From Sepiola atlantica (lineage: Eukaryota > Mollusca > Cephalopoda > Sepiida > Sepiolidae), in the NCBI GenBank assembly GCA_963556195.1, contig OY744551.1, positions 11,740,596-11,804,595 of the forward strand: DNA of 64,000 nucleotides. Reading direction: 5' to 3'. This document shows, one piece after another, positions 10,420 through 21,915 of this stretch; positions within the stretch are counted from its first letter, which is position 1, and each line of letters starts with the position of its first letter. The translations under genes were made by a program, and so were the position numbers. Under the pieces are notes generated by a model. The model worked only from the letters and a program-made list of their open reading frames with translations. It made no database searches and was not told where the DNA came from.

Positions 10420-11450
10420 TCCTTTTCGGGTCTATTACGATCAGATCCGTTAGTCTTCGCTTCATTTCTGATTGTCTTGGTTCCGGAGCTGCCTGGGGGA
10501 TCTCAATGTCAAAGGTGTCATATATGGTGTCCATAATTTCTTCTTCTTCCTGGGGAGCGCTGTCGGTGTCGTTCGATAGTCGTTTTCTTAATTGATTTAA
10601 ATGTCTCTTATGAGAGAATTAGGGCCTTGAATTATGTATACCATATTTCCAATCCGCTTCTCAATTGTCCCCAGTTCCCAGAACGATTTATTATTTTTAA
10701 ACATTTAAAACATATTTTTTCGCCTGGGACGTAACGTTTTCTTGGTACTGCATTTGTTCGTCCTGATTTTGTCTGTTTTGGCAGCAGTTTGTCAAAGACG
10801 GATATTATCTTGCGCGCAAACATTATCTCAGCAGGGGATAATGACGATGGTGTATTCGTGTTTGGGGTGATCCTTTACACCTGAATGGACTGTTGTAGGG
10901 CTTTTTCTGTAGGAGTGTCTCTAGCACTTCTTCAGGGCTCTTTTCAGTGTATCGACAAAACGCTCTGCATGGCCATTTGATCTTGGGTGGTATGCTGGGG
11001 TCGTAATATGTTCTATTTGGAATGTATCACAGAATTCCTTGAATTAAGCGGACGTGAACTGTGTTCCGTTGTCGCTGACTAACCAATCCACCACCCCGAA
11101 ACGAGCGAACAATTCGTGGAGGAAGTTTATGGTTACTTCCGTAGTTGAACTTTTGCATCGGCACACTTCGAGCCATTTTGTGAAACTATCTACTACAATT
11201 AAATAGTTGAAACCGTCTAATGGGCCTGCGAAGTCTATATAGATCCTGGACCATGGTCGGTCCGTTTTTGGCCAAGGACTGTATTTGATCAGAGGTGCCT
11301 TTGCTGCCAATGCACAGCCTTTGCATGTCTTCACGATTTTCTCGATATCCTGATTTATGTTAGGCCAGTACACGTAGCTCCTCATCAAGATCTTCATTCT
11401 TGTAGTCCCTGGGTGGCCAACATGGAAATCCTTCAGAATTCTCTTTTAGA
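10420..11450 (-). pseudogene. gypsy integrase and pol C-terminus (broken)
   Basis: The longest open piece is 11397-11044. It shows part of the HHCC zinc-binding region (CKGC), then the first catalytic Asp in YIDFAGP and the second in SDNGTQF. After an in-frame stop the reading continues with SNGHAERF, which contains the catalytic Glu. A basic region follows (about 10823-10632), then an acidic C-terminus (EEEEIMDT, about 10545) that is also recognisable in the deleted element at 29608-29784. Several stops interrupt it. Confidence 0.85.
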
Positions 11451-11569
11451 GAGTTTTGGGAATGACGACTCTCTCATTATACAAGAGTACCTCATCGCAT
11501 AGGGAGAAAATGTCTTAAGTTTTTTGGTCCTTTTCAATTAATTTAGTCTTGGTCATCTTAATAAACTCG

Positions 11570-12994
11570 TCACCGAGGGCTTCCATTTTTATTTCGTGCA
11601 GTGACATGGGGGAGTTTCCTTTCTGTGTTCCGTAATGTCGAGTTAATTTCTCCTTCCGTTCGAAGGGAGGAAATCACAGTGTCTTCAAGGGGTTCACTAT
11701 GTTTTGGAATGAGTCTTGATAATCCGTCAGCGTGACAGATTTTTTTCGAGGGGAGGTATTCCATCTTAAGATTATAATTTAAAAGGATCGTTCCCCACCT
11801 CTGCAGTCTGTTAGCTGTGTGTACGGGCAGACCTTTTTTTGACCCAAAAATTGTGAGTAAAGGTTTATGATCCGTTTTTAAAGTAAAAAAATCTACCGTT
11901 ATGTAACGGTGGAATTTCGAGACTGCAAATATGATCCCTAAAGACTCATTTTCTATTTAGGAGTAGTTCTTATCTGCCGGTAGCAGTGTCTTCGATGCGT
12001 GAGCTATTGGTTTGAGAGTCTCGTCTGGCATTTTGTGTAAAATGCATGCCCCGATGCCATATGAGTTTGCGTCGCTAGCGACAATAATCTCTAAGTCTGG
12101 ATTATAGTGAGTTAGAAAAAGATCGGATGTTAGAACTTTTTTCGTTTTCTCGAATGCCTCCTGGCATTCAGCTGTCCATTCCCACTCTTTATCTTTTTTC
12201 AGAAGTTCATTCATTGGAGTACGGAGGTTATGCATATTGTGTATGAAAACTTGGTAGTAGTTAGCCAGTCCGAGAAAACTTTGTAAAGATGCGATATTTT
12301 CAGGAGCCGGCATGTCCTGAATTGCAGTAGTCCGTTCTGGATCTGGTCTTCTGCCATCTTTGTCAATAATGTGGCCTGGGAATTTGATTTTCTTCATAAA
12401 ACAATCACATTTGCCTTCCTTGAGTTTGAAACCGTACTCTTGGATTCGCGAGACAACTTTGTGGACGTGTTCCCGGTGTTGATCTTTGGTCTGACTAGTC
12501 ATTAGGATGTCGTCTAGGTATGCTATTGCGAATTCCAGTCCGTTTAACATAGTATCCATCACCTGCTGGAATATGGCTGGTGCGACCTTGACACCGAAAG
12601 CGAATCTCTCGAATTTGTATGACCCGCGATGGGTGTTAATACATAATAGTTTAGAGCTCTCTTCCACGGGAATCTGTAAATATGCGTTACTTAAATCTAT
12701 TTTGGAGAAAAATCTTCCTCCATTTAATTTAGTAAATATTTTGTCTGGGCACGGAAGAGGATAATGGTAATCCTTTAGTGATTCATTCAATCCAGTCAAG
12801 AAATCCGCACAGACGCGGATCTCTTTAGTTTTCTTTTTAACATAGACAGTCGGAGCAGCCCATTGGCTATATTCAATTTTAGAAAGAATGCCGGTCTTAA
12901 CTAGTCTGTCTAGTTCTTCATTTATTTTCTCGAGTAAAGCGAAAGGTACATTTCTTTTCTTTTTAAAAAAACGGGTTGGATGTTGGCTTTTCAT
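11570..12994 (-). pseudogene. gypsy reverse transcriptase and RNase H (broken)
   Basis: A 345-codon open stretch (12994-11957) holds the RT fingers and palm, with the YLDD catalytic box in AIAYLDDILM and the upstream GVKVAPAIFQ block. RNase H follows: its first Asp lies in VASDAN, and after a TAG stop at about 11954 comes TDHKPL. The segment ending at 11570 contains HADGLSR, typical of the RNase H end and linker. The start at 12994 is only the first Met after a stop; the ancestral frame continues upstream through 13201. Confidence 0.9.
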
Positions 12995-13199
12995 TCAAAT
13001 TTTGCCGCCATCTTTTTGCATCGACCAAGTCCATTTGAAAAAAACTTTTGGGGAGGTTTTTTTCAAATCTTCTTTTAATTTATCTGCTTTGGTTGTCAGA
13101 CTTTCTATTTTTTCACAAAAAGCGTTAATGAGTGAATCCCATAAATTAAAATGACTCATCCACTCTGTCTCAAATAAATTGCAAGTGTTTAACACGAAC

Positions 13200-13378
13200 A
13201 TTTTTATTTTTCCCGTTAAACTTAACGTTAGTTATAATCTCACCTTCGAATTTTATTTTTCCCCAGTCACCGACCTGGCTATTTTGTTTGATTTTAACAT
13301 GGTTGGTTTACCCAATCTTTTCCATGTCTGCAGGTTGATCATAGTTAAATCAGAGCCAGAGTCTCATTGAAACTTTAT
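13200..13378 (-). pseudogene. gypsy aspartic protease (broken)
   Basis: DSGSDLTMI, the active-site motif of retroviral-type aspartic proteases, is read just after a TGA at about 13367. The frame is lost again near 13262. The domain lies between the zinc knuckle and RT, as expected. Confidence 0.75.
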
Positions 13379-14495
13379 TCTTTCGTTAAGGATTTGTACT
13401 TGAACGTACTTCCTTATGTTTATGCTATCCTGTTCGTCTGATCTTGTGATTTTTATCCGGCTTTTAAATCCTTTATTTGCTCTACAATGTGAGCTCTTGT
13501 GTCCAATTTTGTTACAAATTAAACAAGTTTTAACCCGATAGTTGATACCAATGAAGAGCACCACAGCTGGGCGAAAAATGTGAATAGTCATTGTTTTTGG
13601 ATTGACTTGATTTTGAAGGAAAATTAGGATATAATTTTTGTCGTACGTTTCTTATGTGTTCTATGCCCGATTCTTCTATGTCTTTCGAGTCTTGCTTCAC
13701 GCTTACACATCTCTCGGAGTCCTCTGCGACTTTTTGTAAGGTTATATTCGGCTCATATTCTAGCTTATTCAGAACTCTGCGTCTTACTTCGGCGTCTTTA
13801 GTTGATATCAGTCCTTGCACAAAAATTAAACATTTGAAATCTGTGCTTAGTTCGGCAAGCTTGAAATCGTCACAGTGTTTATTCACTACTGATGCGAAAG
13901 TCGTGTAATCCTCACAATCTTTTCTCGTTAAATTTATGCACTTCCATCTTTTGTGAAAAGGGGAAATTATGGGGCTAAATAACACCGTCAATAACTTAAC
14001 CGCTTCCGAGAAAGTTAAATCGCTGGTCTTACGGGGTAATATATAGACAACGAACGTTGTATGTTCGATGGCCCCTAATTTACTAAGGAGTAATCAAACT
14101 TTTTTAGCCTCTACCCAATCTTCGCAATCTATGTTGTAAAGATCTTCATACCTTCTAAAATATGAAGCGGATGTTCTCTCGTTATCCGGAAGATAAGAAA
14201 AACTGTCAATTATACTCCAGACAGTATTTTGGGAAAATACGTATTCGTTCTCGATATTTGGACCCCTATTCAATATTGTTTGTAGCAATAGTTGTTTAAA
14301 CTTTTGCTGTTTTTCATCAGCTATTCGTCGTTGTTCGTCGGCTTTTTGTTGTTGTTCGTCGGCTTTTCCTTGTTGGATAAGCAGTTTTTCTTGAAACCTA
14401 GCTTCCATTTGAGCCTGTTGTTCGGTTTGGAATTTAACGAGTTCTAACATCATAGCTCTGAAGTCTTCCATGTTTACTGTTGTGTCTTTATACAA
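13364..14495 (-). pseudogene. gypsy gag with CCHC zinc knuckle (broken)
   Basis: Starts with a Gln/Lys-rich coiled-coil-like N-terminus (MEDFRAMMLELVKFQ, then repeated DEQQQKA). The capsid-like motif YFRRYEDLY follows. An in-frame TGA near 14095 separates this from a continuous same-frame capsid segment (13991-13530). A frameshift near 13560 precedes the knuckle CLICNKIGHKSSHC, which fits CX2CX4HX4C. Confidence 0.85.
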
Positions 14496-15062
14496 TACAG
14501 CTTTTTTATATATTACGCTGCTAACATAATTATTTCTTCAACTAGAAAAAAATAAATGTCAACCCCTTTTTTTTGTTTTTTTTGTTGCTTGACAAAAAAA
14601 ATTAAGTTTTTAATTTCGGCGGTAGTATTTTTCTTTTTTCTCTTTGGAGAGAGAAAAAGAGTTGTATTATATTCCTTTGTTAAAAATCTTAACTCAGTAC
14701 CGGAATAAAATAATGATTCACGAGTGTCCTTCTAGAAAAAATAACTTAGTTGATATTTTTTCGTAAGAGACGAAGAACAAAAAAAAAATCACGTGAATTT
14801 ACTTGCATAAAAAAATCAGATTTTCGAGATTTCTTTTTCTTTGTCCGCCGGATAAACTTGTTTTAAAACTTTAGTAATTGTGTAGCTTTCTCCACGTCCG
14901 TCTGTAAATTCGTCTTGCATTTGCCAGTGTTTCTTTTACGCTGGATTTTTTCATTCGAAAAACTTTCGTTTGTTCAAAGATGAGTACGTAGGAAAAAATT
15001 TGACGTAATTCCAGATTTCTAATTGTTGTGTGGTGCTTAGAAAATGGAGAGAGAGTAGATCT

Positions 15063-15080
15063 TCGAATCCTTCGTAGCCA
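15063..15080 (-). promoter_or_regulatory. primer-binding site
   Basis: In the element's sense TGGCTACGAAGGATTCGA lies 6 nt after the 5' LTR. It complements a tRNA 3' end TCGAATCC...GCCA. I could not assign the tRNA. Confidence 0.65.
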
Positions 15081-15086
15081 AGTTGT

Positions 15087-15302
15087 TGTGGTGGCCCTGT
15101 TAAAGGGACAGAAATGAAGACAGGAACACGGTATAAAGTAGAAACAAGTGTATTAAGAAAAGAGAGTACAGAGGGAAGAAATATGCGCCTGGTAAGTAGA
15201 GTTCGAACTCTTACTGGATACCCCAACGGGAGTTAATTGCCGTTGGCATTTATTGAGCAAAGAGGAAGAGTCCATGTTGCACATAGGTAAGCCGCCATAA
15301 CA
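15087..15302 (-). repeat. 5' LTR of the gypsy element
   Basis: 216 bp, matching 10160-10376. The outer boundary TAACA is followed by the target duplicate ATTAG. Confidence 0.92.
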
Positions 15303-15307
15303 ATTAG

Positions 15308-16012
15308 GTATCTATTTATCTGAGTCTAAACTATACTATTACATCTTCTAATGTACTATTGTACTTTTATTACTAATGGAGATTTGGTATATGTCTGCCT
15401 GAAGTCAAAACTATACTATTACTTTTATTAATTGTACTATTGTACTTCTATTACTAATGGAGATTTGGTATATGTCTCTCGTAAGCCTAAACTATAATAT
15501 TACATCTTCTAATGTACTATTGTACTTCTATTACTAATGGAGATTTGGTATCTGTCTGTCTGAAGCCTAAACTATAATATTACATCTTCTAATGTACTAT
15601 TTTACTTCTATTACTAATGGAGATGTTGTGTATGTCTGAAGCCGAAGCTATACTATTACTTTTATTAATTGTACTGTCGTACTTCTATTACTAATAGAGA
15701 TTGTGTATCTCTCTGAAGCCGAACCTATACTATTACTTCTATTAATGTACTTCTATTACTAATGGAGATTTTGTATCTCTCTGAAGCCGAAACTATACTA
15801 TTACTTCTATTAATGTACTTCTATTACTAATGGTGATTTGGTATCTGTTCGTTTGAGCCGAAACTATATTATTACTTTTGCTAATATACTATTGTACATT
15901 TGTAATGAAGATTTTATAATTTTCTGTGTTTAATCAAAACTATACCATTATTATACTGTTACTATTAAATATTTTGGTATATTTCTGACTTAGGCTGAAA
16001 AAATACTATTAC
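15308..16012 (+). repeat. minisatellite D (about 60-95 bp units)
   Basis: Repeats of ATTACTAATGGAGATTTGGT and CTGAAGCCGAAACTATACTA with variable spacing, at least nine units. Single units of the same family occur in intron 1 (34365) and, inverted, in intron 3 (about 38815) of S-crystallin gene 1. Confidence 0.85.
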
Positions 16013-16680
16013 TTAATACACTATTGTTCTTTCAGTAGCTTCATCTGCCTTGTCCAGTGTTTGGTATATGCGTTCGAAGATGACCGTAAGTATATCTGCT
16101 GTAGAACGTGCTATCCTAAATCCATACTGATAGTCAGAAAGAAGTTTAGCATTAACGAAGTGGCGGACTATCACTTGATTGATTAAAGATTCAAAGATTT
16201 TAACGAAGAGCGCGAGGGGAGTGATAGGGCTATAATTATGAGCGTTATTTCTATCACCAGAGTTCTTGAAGACTGGTCCCACCGAGGCTATTTACCAGCA
16301 ATCAGGGGAGCAAGATTCGGCAAAGCATTTGTTGTAAAGTTTTGAGAGGAAAGAGGACAGATCATCAGATGATTTCTTTATTATTATTACTAGGATGAGA
16401 TCAGGCTCACATGCTTTGGAGGTGTCAAGAGGTTTTATGAAATCCCGGACATGGGAATGGGGTGATGATTAGGTCATCATGTTGCTGTAGGCCGCAATGT
16501 GAAATTTGGGAGGGAGTGGACTGCAGAGTCTAAAGACGAGTTTAGTGCGAACCACTCTGGCAAGTTGTTCAGTCCTATCAGTTGGCGTGGAAACGATATC
16601 AGTGTGGTTGGATAGCAAGATCATTCTTGATGGCCCCTTGTTCACCACACTATAATAGATTTTCTAAAATCACGAGTACC
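16013..16680 (-). pseudogene. LINE reverse-transcriptase remnant
   Basis: Read on the - strand, a degenerate frame runs from about 16680. It passes through LDTSKACEPDLI and LSKLYNKCFAESC to the open piece 16282-16013. That piece has PVFKNSGDRNN, NYSPI and YQYGFRIARSTADIL, the classical RT motifs of jockey/CR1-type non-LTR elements. Stops remain at several points and the palm YXDD region is missing, cut off at minisatellite D. Confidence 0.85.
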
Positions 16681-16859
16681 TAGTTTCTGTGACTTAATGC
16701 GATTTTTGGCCATCTTCCTTTACCTTTCCCTAGATGCGGTCTTACACTCTTACAATGATTTTCTTTTGCTAAAAATTTCTGTCTATTTTCAATTAACCTG
16801 TGGCGGTTGAATTGACAGGATGCTTTCTGCTTCGAAGGAGGGGCGTAGGTTTTGCTAAT

Positions 16860-16873
16860 ACACACATAAACAG

Positions 16874-16938
<65 letters not shown>
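16860..16938. repeat. (CA)n(TA)n microsatellite
   Basis: CACA repeats passing into about 27 TA units. Confidence 0.95.
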
Positions 16939-16939
<1 letters not shown>

Positions 16940-17379
16940 CAAGGTCACTTTGCATCAATGTGGCAAAGCTGCTTTGTTAATGGTGTACATCTTGGGACCG
17001 GCACCAATGTGACGGAGTCGTTTGGCCATTGGGGATAATCTTTGTCGCGGCATCCATGTGGCAGGATCTTTTATCTTAGGGACGAATAGTGGCGAAATGT
17101 CGAACGGGAGAAGTCTGACTGCATGTGGACGTAATTACTCGCCGTTCTTACCAGTGAGCAATCATCGTTTCTGTCGTTTACTTCTAGAACTGGCTTGGAC
17201 CATTATGCTGTATAAGAACCTTATTTGAAATAAGGAAAGAAAAACATTTATCTGTTTTCTTATAAAAATATATTTATTTTACTGAAGACATTTTTATAAC
17301 TTTTTCGAGAGCGCAAACAAAATGCGTCTTATTGGTGCGAATTCAAAACCCCGTCTGCATTTGCAAAATCTCTTAACGA
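16939..17379. other. no gene recognised
   Basis: Moderately GC-richer DNA (16950-17220) with short open frames in both directions. I recognise nothing in it. Confidence 0.5.
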
Positions 17380-17462
17380 GAGAGAGAGAGAGAGAGAAAG
17401 AAGAAGGGGTAAGTGAGAGAGAAGGAGAGAGACAGAGGGAGAGAGAAAGAGAGAAAGAGGGA
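17380..17462. repeat. GA-rich tract
   Basis: Purine-only GA repeat of about 80 bp. Confidence 0.9.
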
Positions 17463-17756
17463 ATACAGGCACAATCAGTGTATGCCTTGTCCAATGTTTT
17501 TTTTTTAGTTAATAACTGATGTTGTCGAATGATAACAATCTGATCCCTGACCCCATCACACTTAAAACCTGTCACCGAATTGGTTTGACCTTTATATTTC
17601 CTTCGTCAGGATCAAGTATGATTCTCTTCCCATTCTGACTTTTATATATGAAATATAAACAATTCAATTTTATTTACATCTCTTTGTTGTACTTTCAAGC
17701 TTTCCCGAAACCTCAGCGCAAGCCTGGCAAAAGGCTCACGAATATTACGTATTGTG

Positions 17757-17841
<85 letters not shown>
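17757..17841. repeat. (CA)n(TA)n microsatellite
   Basis: Lies at the probable 3' end of the PLE remnant read on the - strand. Confidence 0.95.
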
Positions 17842-17843
<2 letters not shown>

Positions 17844-17923
17844 TAAAAATAAAAATTTAATAAAGGATAAGCAATTCAACAACTAACAAAAATAAACTCA
17901 AAAACTTATGTTGTAAAGTTCTG

Positions 17924-17965
17924 CCGAGATATTTCGGTCGTTAAGATACGGCCATTTTCATTCGG
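17924..17965 (-). ncRNA. degenerate hammerhead-like motif of the PLE
   Basis: On the - strand CCGA and TCGG could form stem I. GGCCGT/ACGACC forms stem II with one mismatch. GAAATATC gives a minimal stem III with a AUC cleavage triplet. The first core box is ATGAAAA instead of CUGANGA, so it is probably inactive. Confidence 0.5.
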
Positions 17966-18454
17966 TTGGTAAACTATATTTCAAAACGGAAAAGTTTTCA
18001 AATTTATACAAAGAATGCGATTGGAAGAAAATGTCACGTACAGAGAACAAGAAAAAGGGAGTAGGGACGCGAGTAATATTATGAAAAAGAGAAAGAAAAA
18101 GAAGATGAAGAAGAGGAAGAAGAAGAAAGAGAGACCAATCCACCAGTGTCTTTAGAACGTCAGTTGAAGAAAAAGACGAAGAAGAAGAAAAAGAAGAAGC
18201 AGAAACGAGAGCAAAAGAAGGAAAGAGTAAAATCGACATTTGACTGTCGAAAGCTACTGAAGAAGAAAAAGAGAGAGAAAAAAAATCATCAGTGCTTGAA
18301 TATCGCCTGCTGATTGAAATCCGACAGCAGATTGAAAACGTCAAAAGTAATAGGATTAGTAGTAATTTGAAGCTATTGACGGAGGAATTCAAAACAAGGG
18401 AGGAGGAGGAAGCAGAGGAGGAGGATGAGGAACAAGAAGGACAAGGGTTAAAAG

Positions 18455-19162
18455 TTAACCGGCGTCATATTCATTTAAATTCATTTCATATAGAATCGAT
18501 CTAGCATAAGGAATGGAAATGTTATAGAAACGTTGTCTATGGGCAATAGTGTTCTTATGCCATAGGATCAGACAGAGTTCTGTGAGACGTCGAAGTTTAG
18601 TATCATGAATATGTTTGATAGAAATTGCCTTATGTGTATTGAAGTGGTGGCCGGAAGCGATCATGTGAGTGTATAGCGCATTTGAGGTATCACCGTTTTT
18701 TATGGCACGATTGTGTTCATATATTCGTTTCTTTAACGGACGTTGTGTCTCGCCGAAATATATTTTTCCACAGTAGGCGCAAGGAATAGTATAAATTCCA
18801 GCTGTAGTAGGAGAAGAAAGGACTTTCTTTTTGTTTTTATGCATTTGTAAAATGTTTTTGATGGTGAGTGAGGTAGCTTGGATAATTCTAAAACTATGTT
18901 GGGAAAGCGAAGAAAAGAGATGTGTGTTACGAGAGTTAGTAGAAAGGAAAACATTCCTTAATATGGGTTGTGTAGTATTAGGAGATGTATTAGTATGTTT
19001 GATCTTTTTTAGATGTATTTGAAACGCTTTCTTTTTAGCGTAAAGAATGACATGTTTGGGATATTTTGAAGTAGTGAGAGAGGATTCTATTTTATTATAT
19101 TCCTGAGAGAGATGTTCAGAGCTGCAAATACGCAGAGCCCTCAGATAAAAACCAATTATCAT
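18455..19162 (-). CDS. PLE GIY-YIG endonuclease fragment (235 codons)
   Basis: The N-terminal part (RALRICSSEHLSQE) resembles the thumb/linker that follows RT in Penelope-like proteins. From about residue 120 the GIY-YIG domain reads GIYTIPCAYCGKIYFGETQR, with the Arg of KKRIYEH and a later Glu in RLTELCLI, the expected catalytic positions. The open frame has no internal stop but begins abruptly without RT. It is therefore a truncated copy rather than a host gene. No promoter is evident. Confidence 0.85.
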   Translation of the reverse strand: MIIGFYLRALRICSSEHLSQEYNKIESSLTTSKYPKHVILYAKKKAFQIHLKKIKHTNTSPNTTQPILRNVFLSTNSRNTHLFSSLSQHSFRIIQATSLTIKNILQMHKNKKKVLSSPTTAGIYTIPCAYCGKIYFGETQRPLKKRIYEHNRAIKNGDTSNALYTHMIASGHHFNTHKAISIKHIHDTKLRRLTELCLILWHKNTIAHRQRFYNISIPYARSILYEMNLNEYDAG

Positions 19163-19165
19163 ACT

Positions 19166-19640
19166 ATTTTATATAGTTATTATGATGTGAATAATAATGT
19201 AAGTAATCATTTGTGTTGGTTAACTGACTTAGTTAGGTATGTTTATCTATTTGCATATACAAGATTCACTACTAAACTTATTTGAACACAATGGCAAGGC
19301 CCAATGAGTTCAATTAATAGTATTTTATGCAAAGGGCTTTAATAAGAGATTGAAGCACTTTGTGGAAATTCAGATTTCTTCGAAGTATTTTAAATAGATT
19401 TTATAATATGGACAAAACTTCCCATTTAAAAATTTAAAGATATCAGATTTGCATTAAAATTGTTTTCTTGTAGCTTCAGCCTTAAATAAAAATAATGTAA
19501 TTGATTTTGACACAAAATAGAATAAGAATTCTAAACATAAGGTTTAGTATTATTATATCTTGTAAGGGTGCATACAACTGGGGCAAAACTGTTCTGTTAA
19601 GAGCATAAGTTGTACTCGTTCTGGGACAAGTATTCTTATC
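19166..19640. other. no gene recognised
   Basis: AT-rich DNA upstream (in PLE sense) of the endonuclease fragment. No RT similarity could be read. Confidence 0.5.

Positions 19641-19732
<92 letters not shown>
19641..19732. repeat. (TA)n(TG)n microsatellite
   Basis: About 32 TA units then TG units; it directly abuts repeat family E. Confidence 0.95.
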
Positions 19733-19736
<4 letters not shown>

Positions 19737-19860
19737 ATGAAAAAATAACAAACGGAAAACAAGTTAAAGTGCAGGAGAAAAACAAAAACAAAAGATTTGA
19801 CATGTTTCGTTAGTGTTGGCGAACGTCTTCAGAAAAAGTGAAGATTTGGAAATAATTTTA
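19733..19860 (-). mobile_element. retroposon family E, copy 1, with hammerhead-like motif
   Basis: Same family as 23540-23713 (+) and 62790-62960 (-). Between 19837 and 19794 the - strand reads CTGAAGA, an extra C, GTT.../...AAC stem II, GAAAC, then ATGTC and A-rich sequence. A minimal stem III (C-G) leads to a GUC cleavage site, and stem I could form from T and A runs. In two copies (19733 and 23540) the 3' side ends in a (CA)n(TA)n-type tract. Confidence 0.55.
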
Positions 19861-20307
19861 TTTTGAAAGGAACACACATGGGAGAAGGAAAAGATGATCC
19901 GATTGGACCATATAACAAGATTTTAAATGACATTGAAATATGGCAAGTGGGTGACATATTCTTTTTTGTTTCTTATTCTTCTTTTTATATCTTTATTTAT
20001 TTTCTTTTTCTTTTTCACTTTTATACCTACTGAGCTAGTATGGGGGAGGCGGTGGGCGAAGGGTGTAGAAGACGATAAGAGGGAAGAAGACAGAGGAACA
20101 AACCAGGATAAACACACATAGGAGTGGCAATGAAATTGATACACCGAATGCGGGAACCCAAAGATTAATCTAAATGTATCAGATGTACGTCTGCATATTT
20201 GTCACATGTTAAGTTTTAAAAAAAATCTTAAACTGGGAGTCTAGAGAAAAAAATCTATTTTACACTCAAACTAATGTAAGTGTTAACTTATTATAAAGAA
20301 GAATGTT

Positions 20308-20339
<32 letters not shown>
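19861..20339. other. no gene recognised
   Basis: AT-rich DNA with a T-rich stretch near 19960-20015 and a (TA)n run at 20315-20339. Confidence 0.5.
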
Positions 20340-20340
<1 letters not shown>

Positions 20341-20396
20341 GATATTTAATCAGGGTCGCAGTGGTGTAATATATATGCGATCCTGATTAAATATCT
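20341..20396. other. near-perfect hairpin
   Basis: AGATATTTAATCAGG...TCGCA and its reverse complement pair over about 20 bp around a 15-nt loop containing TATATA. It has no U tract to suggest a pol III terminator; its role is unknown. Confidence 0.7.
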
Positions 20397-20803
20397 ATAA
20401 AACACAAAACAAAAAAAAAACAACGTTGCGGTTGTAAAATCTTAATATAGTTCTTACAACGCCAAAAGTCAAAAGATTTTCTTTACTTTTTTATAAACAT
20501 TCTTTTAAATGTTGTCGCTTATTATAAAATACGTTACGGTGACTGACTTCAATTATATTTAAACAAATATTTTAATGAGCCAAAAATGCTCTTCCTTAAC
20601 CCAAACACTAACCTGGCATCCAAATTAATGATAAAACTTCCCCCATAAGTCCGGGTAGCAAGCCGCTTTCACCACCCAATCTCATTCAACTAAACCCTAC
20701 CTCTAACCGGAAGTCCGGGTGACAACCGGCCTCACCTTAGAAAAACAAGAAAAACATGGGTACATAAGATTAAACTAAAACGCTTACATGTCATTTAAGG
20801 GAT
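20397..20803. other. no gene recognised
   Basis: AGTCCGGGT occurs twice (20648 and 20712) in otherwise ordinary DNA. Confidence 0.45.
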
Positions 20804-20960
20804 GTGAAATTGGCTAAGTGGTTGATGACACGGACTGACAACCTGGGTGCGACAAGTTCGAATCCAGTTCATTCCACACAAACATTTTCATTTAGGATGT
20901 TGGCAAACTTCACCTGTCCCCTCCCGTAAGAACCCGATGTATTTCTCGAAAGAATTCTAA
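20804..20960 (+). mobile_element. tRNA-derived SINE
   Basis: TGGCTAAGTGG (20811-20821) fits a pol III A box and GTTCGAATCC (20856-20865) is a near-consensus B box. A non-tRNA body continues for about 90 bp. It cannot fold as a working tRNA because no anticodon arm is evident. Confidence 0.65.
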
Positions 20961-21738
20961 TGCCAACAATAGAATGTTTTGATTCATAAGAAACGAATGA
21001 ATGAATGTTGTTCAGATGGTAGGAAGTGGGTGATCATTTTACGTTAAATTTATGAGAAACTGATCCCGCATTATAAATTGTAAAACAACTCTTTTTACAC
21101 AAATGATTGTCAGGGTGTTTAAACGTTACTGCCTAAAAAAGTAGAATATCTCATTTATATATATATGGGGGAGGATTTCAGCTGAGTTTCCGGATCTACA
21201 ATAATAGCGATGTTTTTTGTTCAATCCGTTCTTCGATCTGTCGCACTTAGGTGATTTCCTAAAAATCCTCGATGCATGTCCATAACTCCCCCCCTCCCCC
21301 AAAAAAAATTAAAGAAAAATCTGTAAGATGTACGTATCCGCGACGGAACGAAAATATTGTTCACAAAAAATCACGTAAATTGATCGAATAGTTTTAATTA
21401 AAAAAAAAAGAAAATCAAATTTTATGGCTAAACGACGATCCCTCGACGCCATTGTGAAAAAACCCCTCAAATTCATGACTCGTTAACTCCCTCTTAAGAT
21501 AACTCTTCAGAAATAGAGTTTAATATCACCGTGATTCCTATGAATTCCCATTAATGGTTTAAAACTTTTTTTCTTCATTAAAATAGAAATACTACATCCT
21601 AAAGATTTTTCCTCTTTATTTTATTGGGGGGAGGGGTTATAGATTTGCACCAAATCTTCATATTTTAAATACTACACGGTACAACTTTGCACATTTTGGA
21701 TCTAAATAAAACAATTTTCTTTTCGCCTGTCAGTTTGA
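20961..21738. other. no gene recognised
   Basis: AT-rich DNA with homopolymer runs. No coding or RNA signature. Confidence 0.5.
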
Positions 21739-21883
21739 ATTAGGATTATGGGTAGGGGTAAGGTTAGGGTTAGGGTTAGGGTTAGGGTTTAGGGTTTAGG
21801 GTTTAGGGTTAGGGTTAGGGTTAGGGTTAGGGTTTAGGGTTTAGGGTTAGGGTTAGGGTTTAGGGTTTAGGGTTTAGGGTTAT

Positions 21884-21915
<32 letters not shown>

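Larger units (their letters stand above)
10160..15302 (-). mobile_element. full-length decayed Ty3/gypsy LTR retrotransposon
   Basis: Two LTRs (10160-10376 and 15087-15302) bracket gag- and pol-like sequence read on the - strand in the order gag, CCHC knuckle, protease, reverse transcriptase, RNase H, integrase. This order, with integrase last, defines Ty3/gypsy. The element is flanked by the 5-bp duplication ATTAG (10155-10159 and 15303-15307), so it inserted as a unit and has kept its ends. Numerous in-frame stops and at least one frameshift make it non-autonomous. There is no env frame. Confidence 0.93.
17850..19165 (-). mobile_element. 5'-truncated Penelope-like element
   Basis: On the - strand the GIY-YIG endonuclease region (19162-18455) is followed by a pyrimidine-rich stretch (18400-18050), a hammerhead-like motif (17965-17924) and a (TA)n(TG)n tail. 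PLEs are known to end in GIY-YIG endonucleases and to carry hammerhead motifs in their terminal repeats. The reverse-transcriptase part is missing upstream. Confidence 0.75.

Noticed and set aside
10160..15302. Autonomous, currently active retrotransposon
   Set aside because: Stops in gag, protease, RT-RNase H junction and integrase, plus a frameshift before the zinc knuckle.
15308..16012. CTGAAGCCGAAAC in minisatellite D as hammerhead
   Set aside because: There is no room for stem II between the two boxes, so no fold is possible.
20804..20880. Functional tRNA gene
   Set aside because: Good A and B boxes but no anticodon arm or paired acceptor stem.
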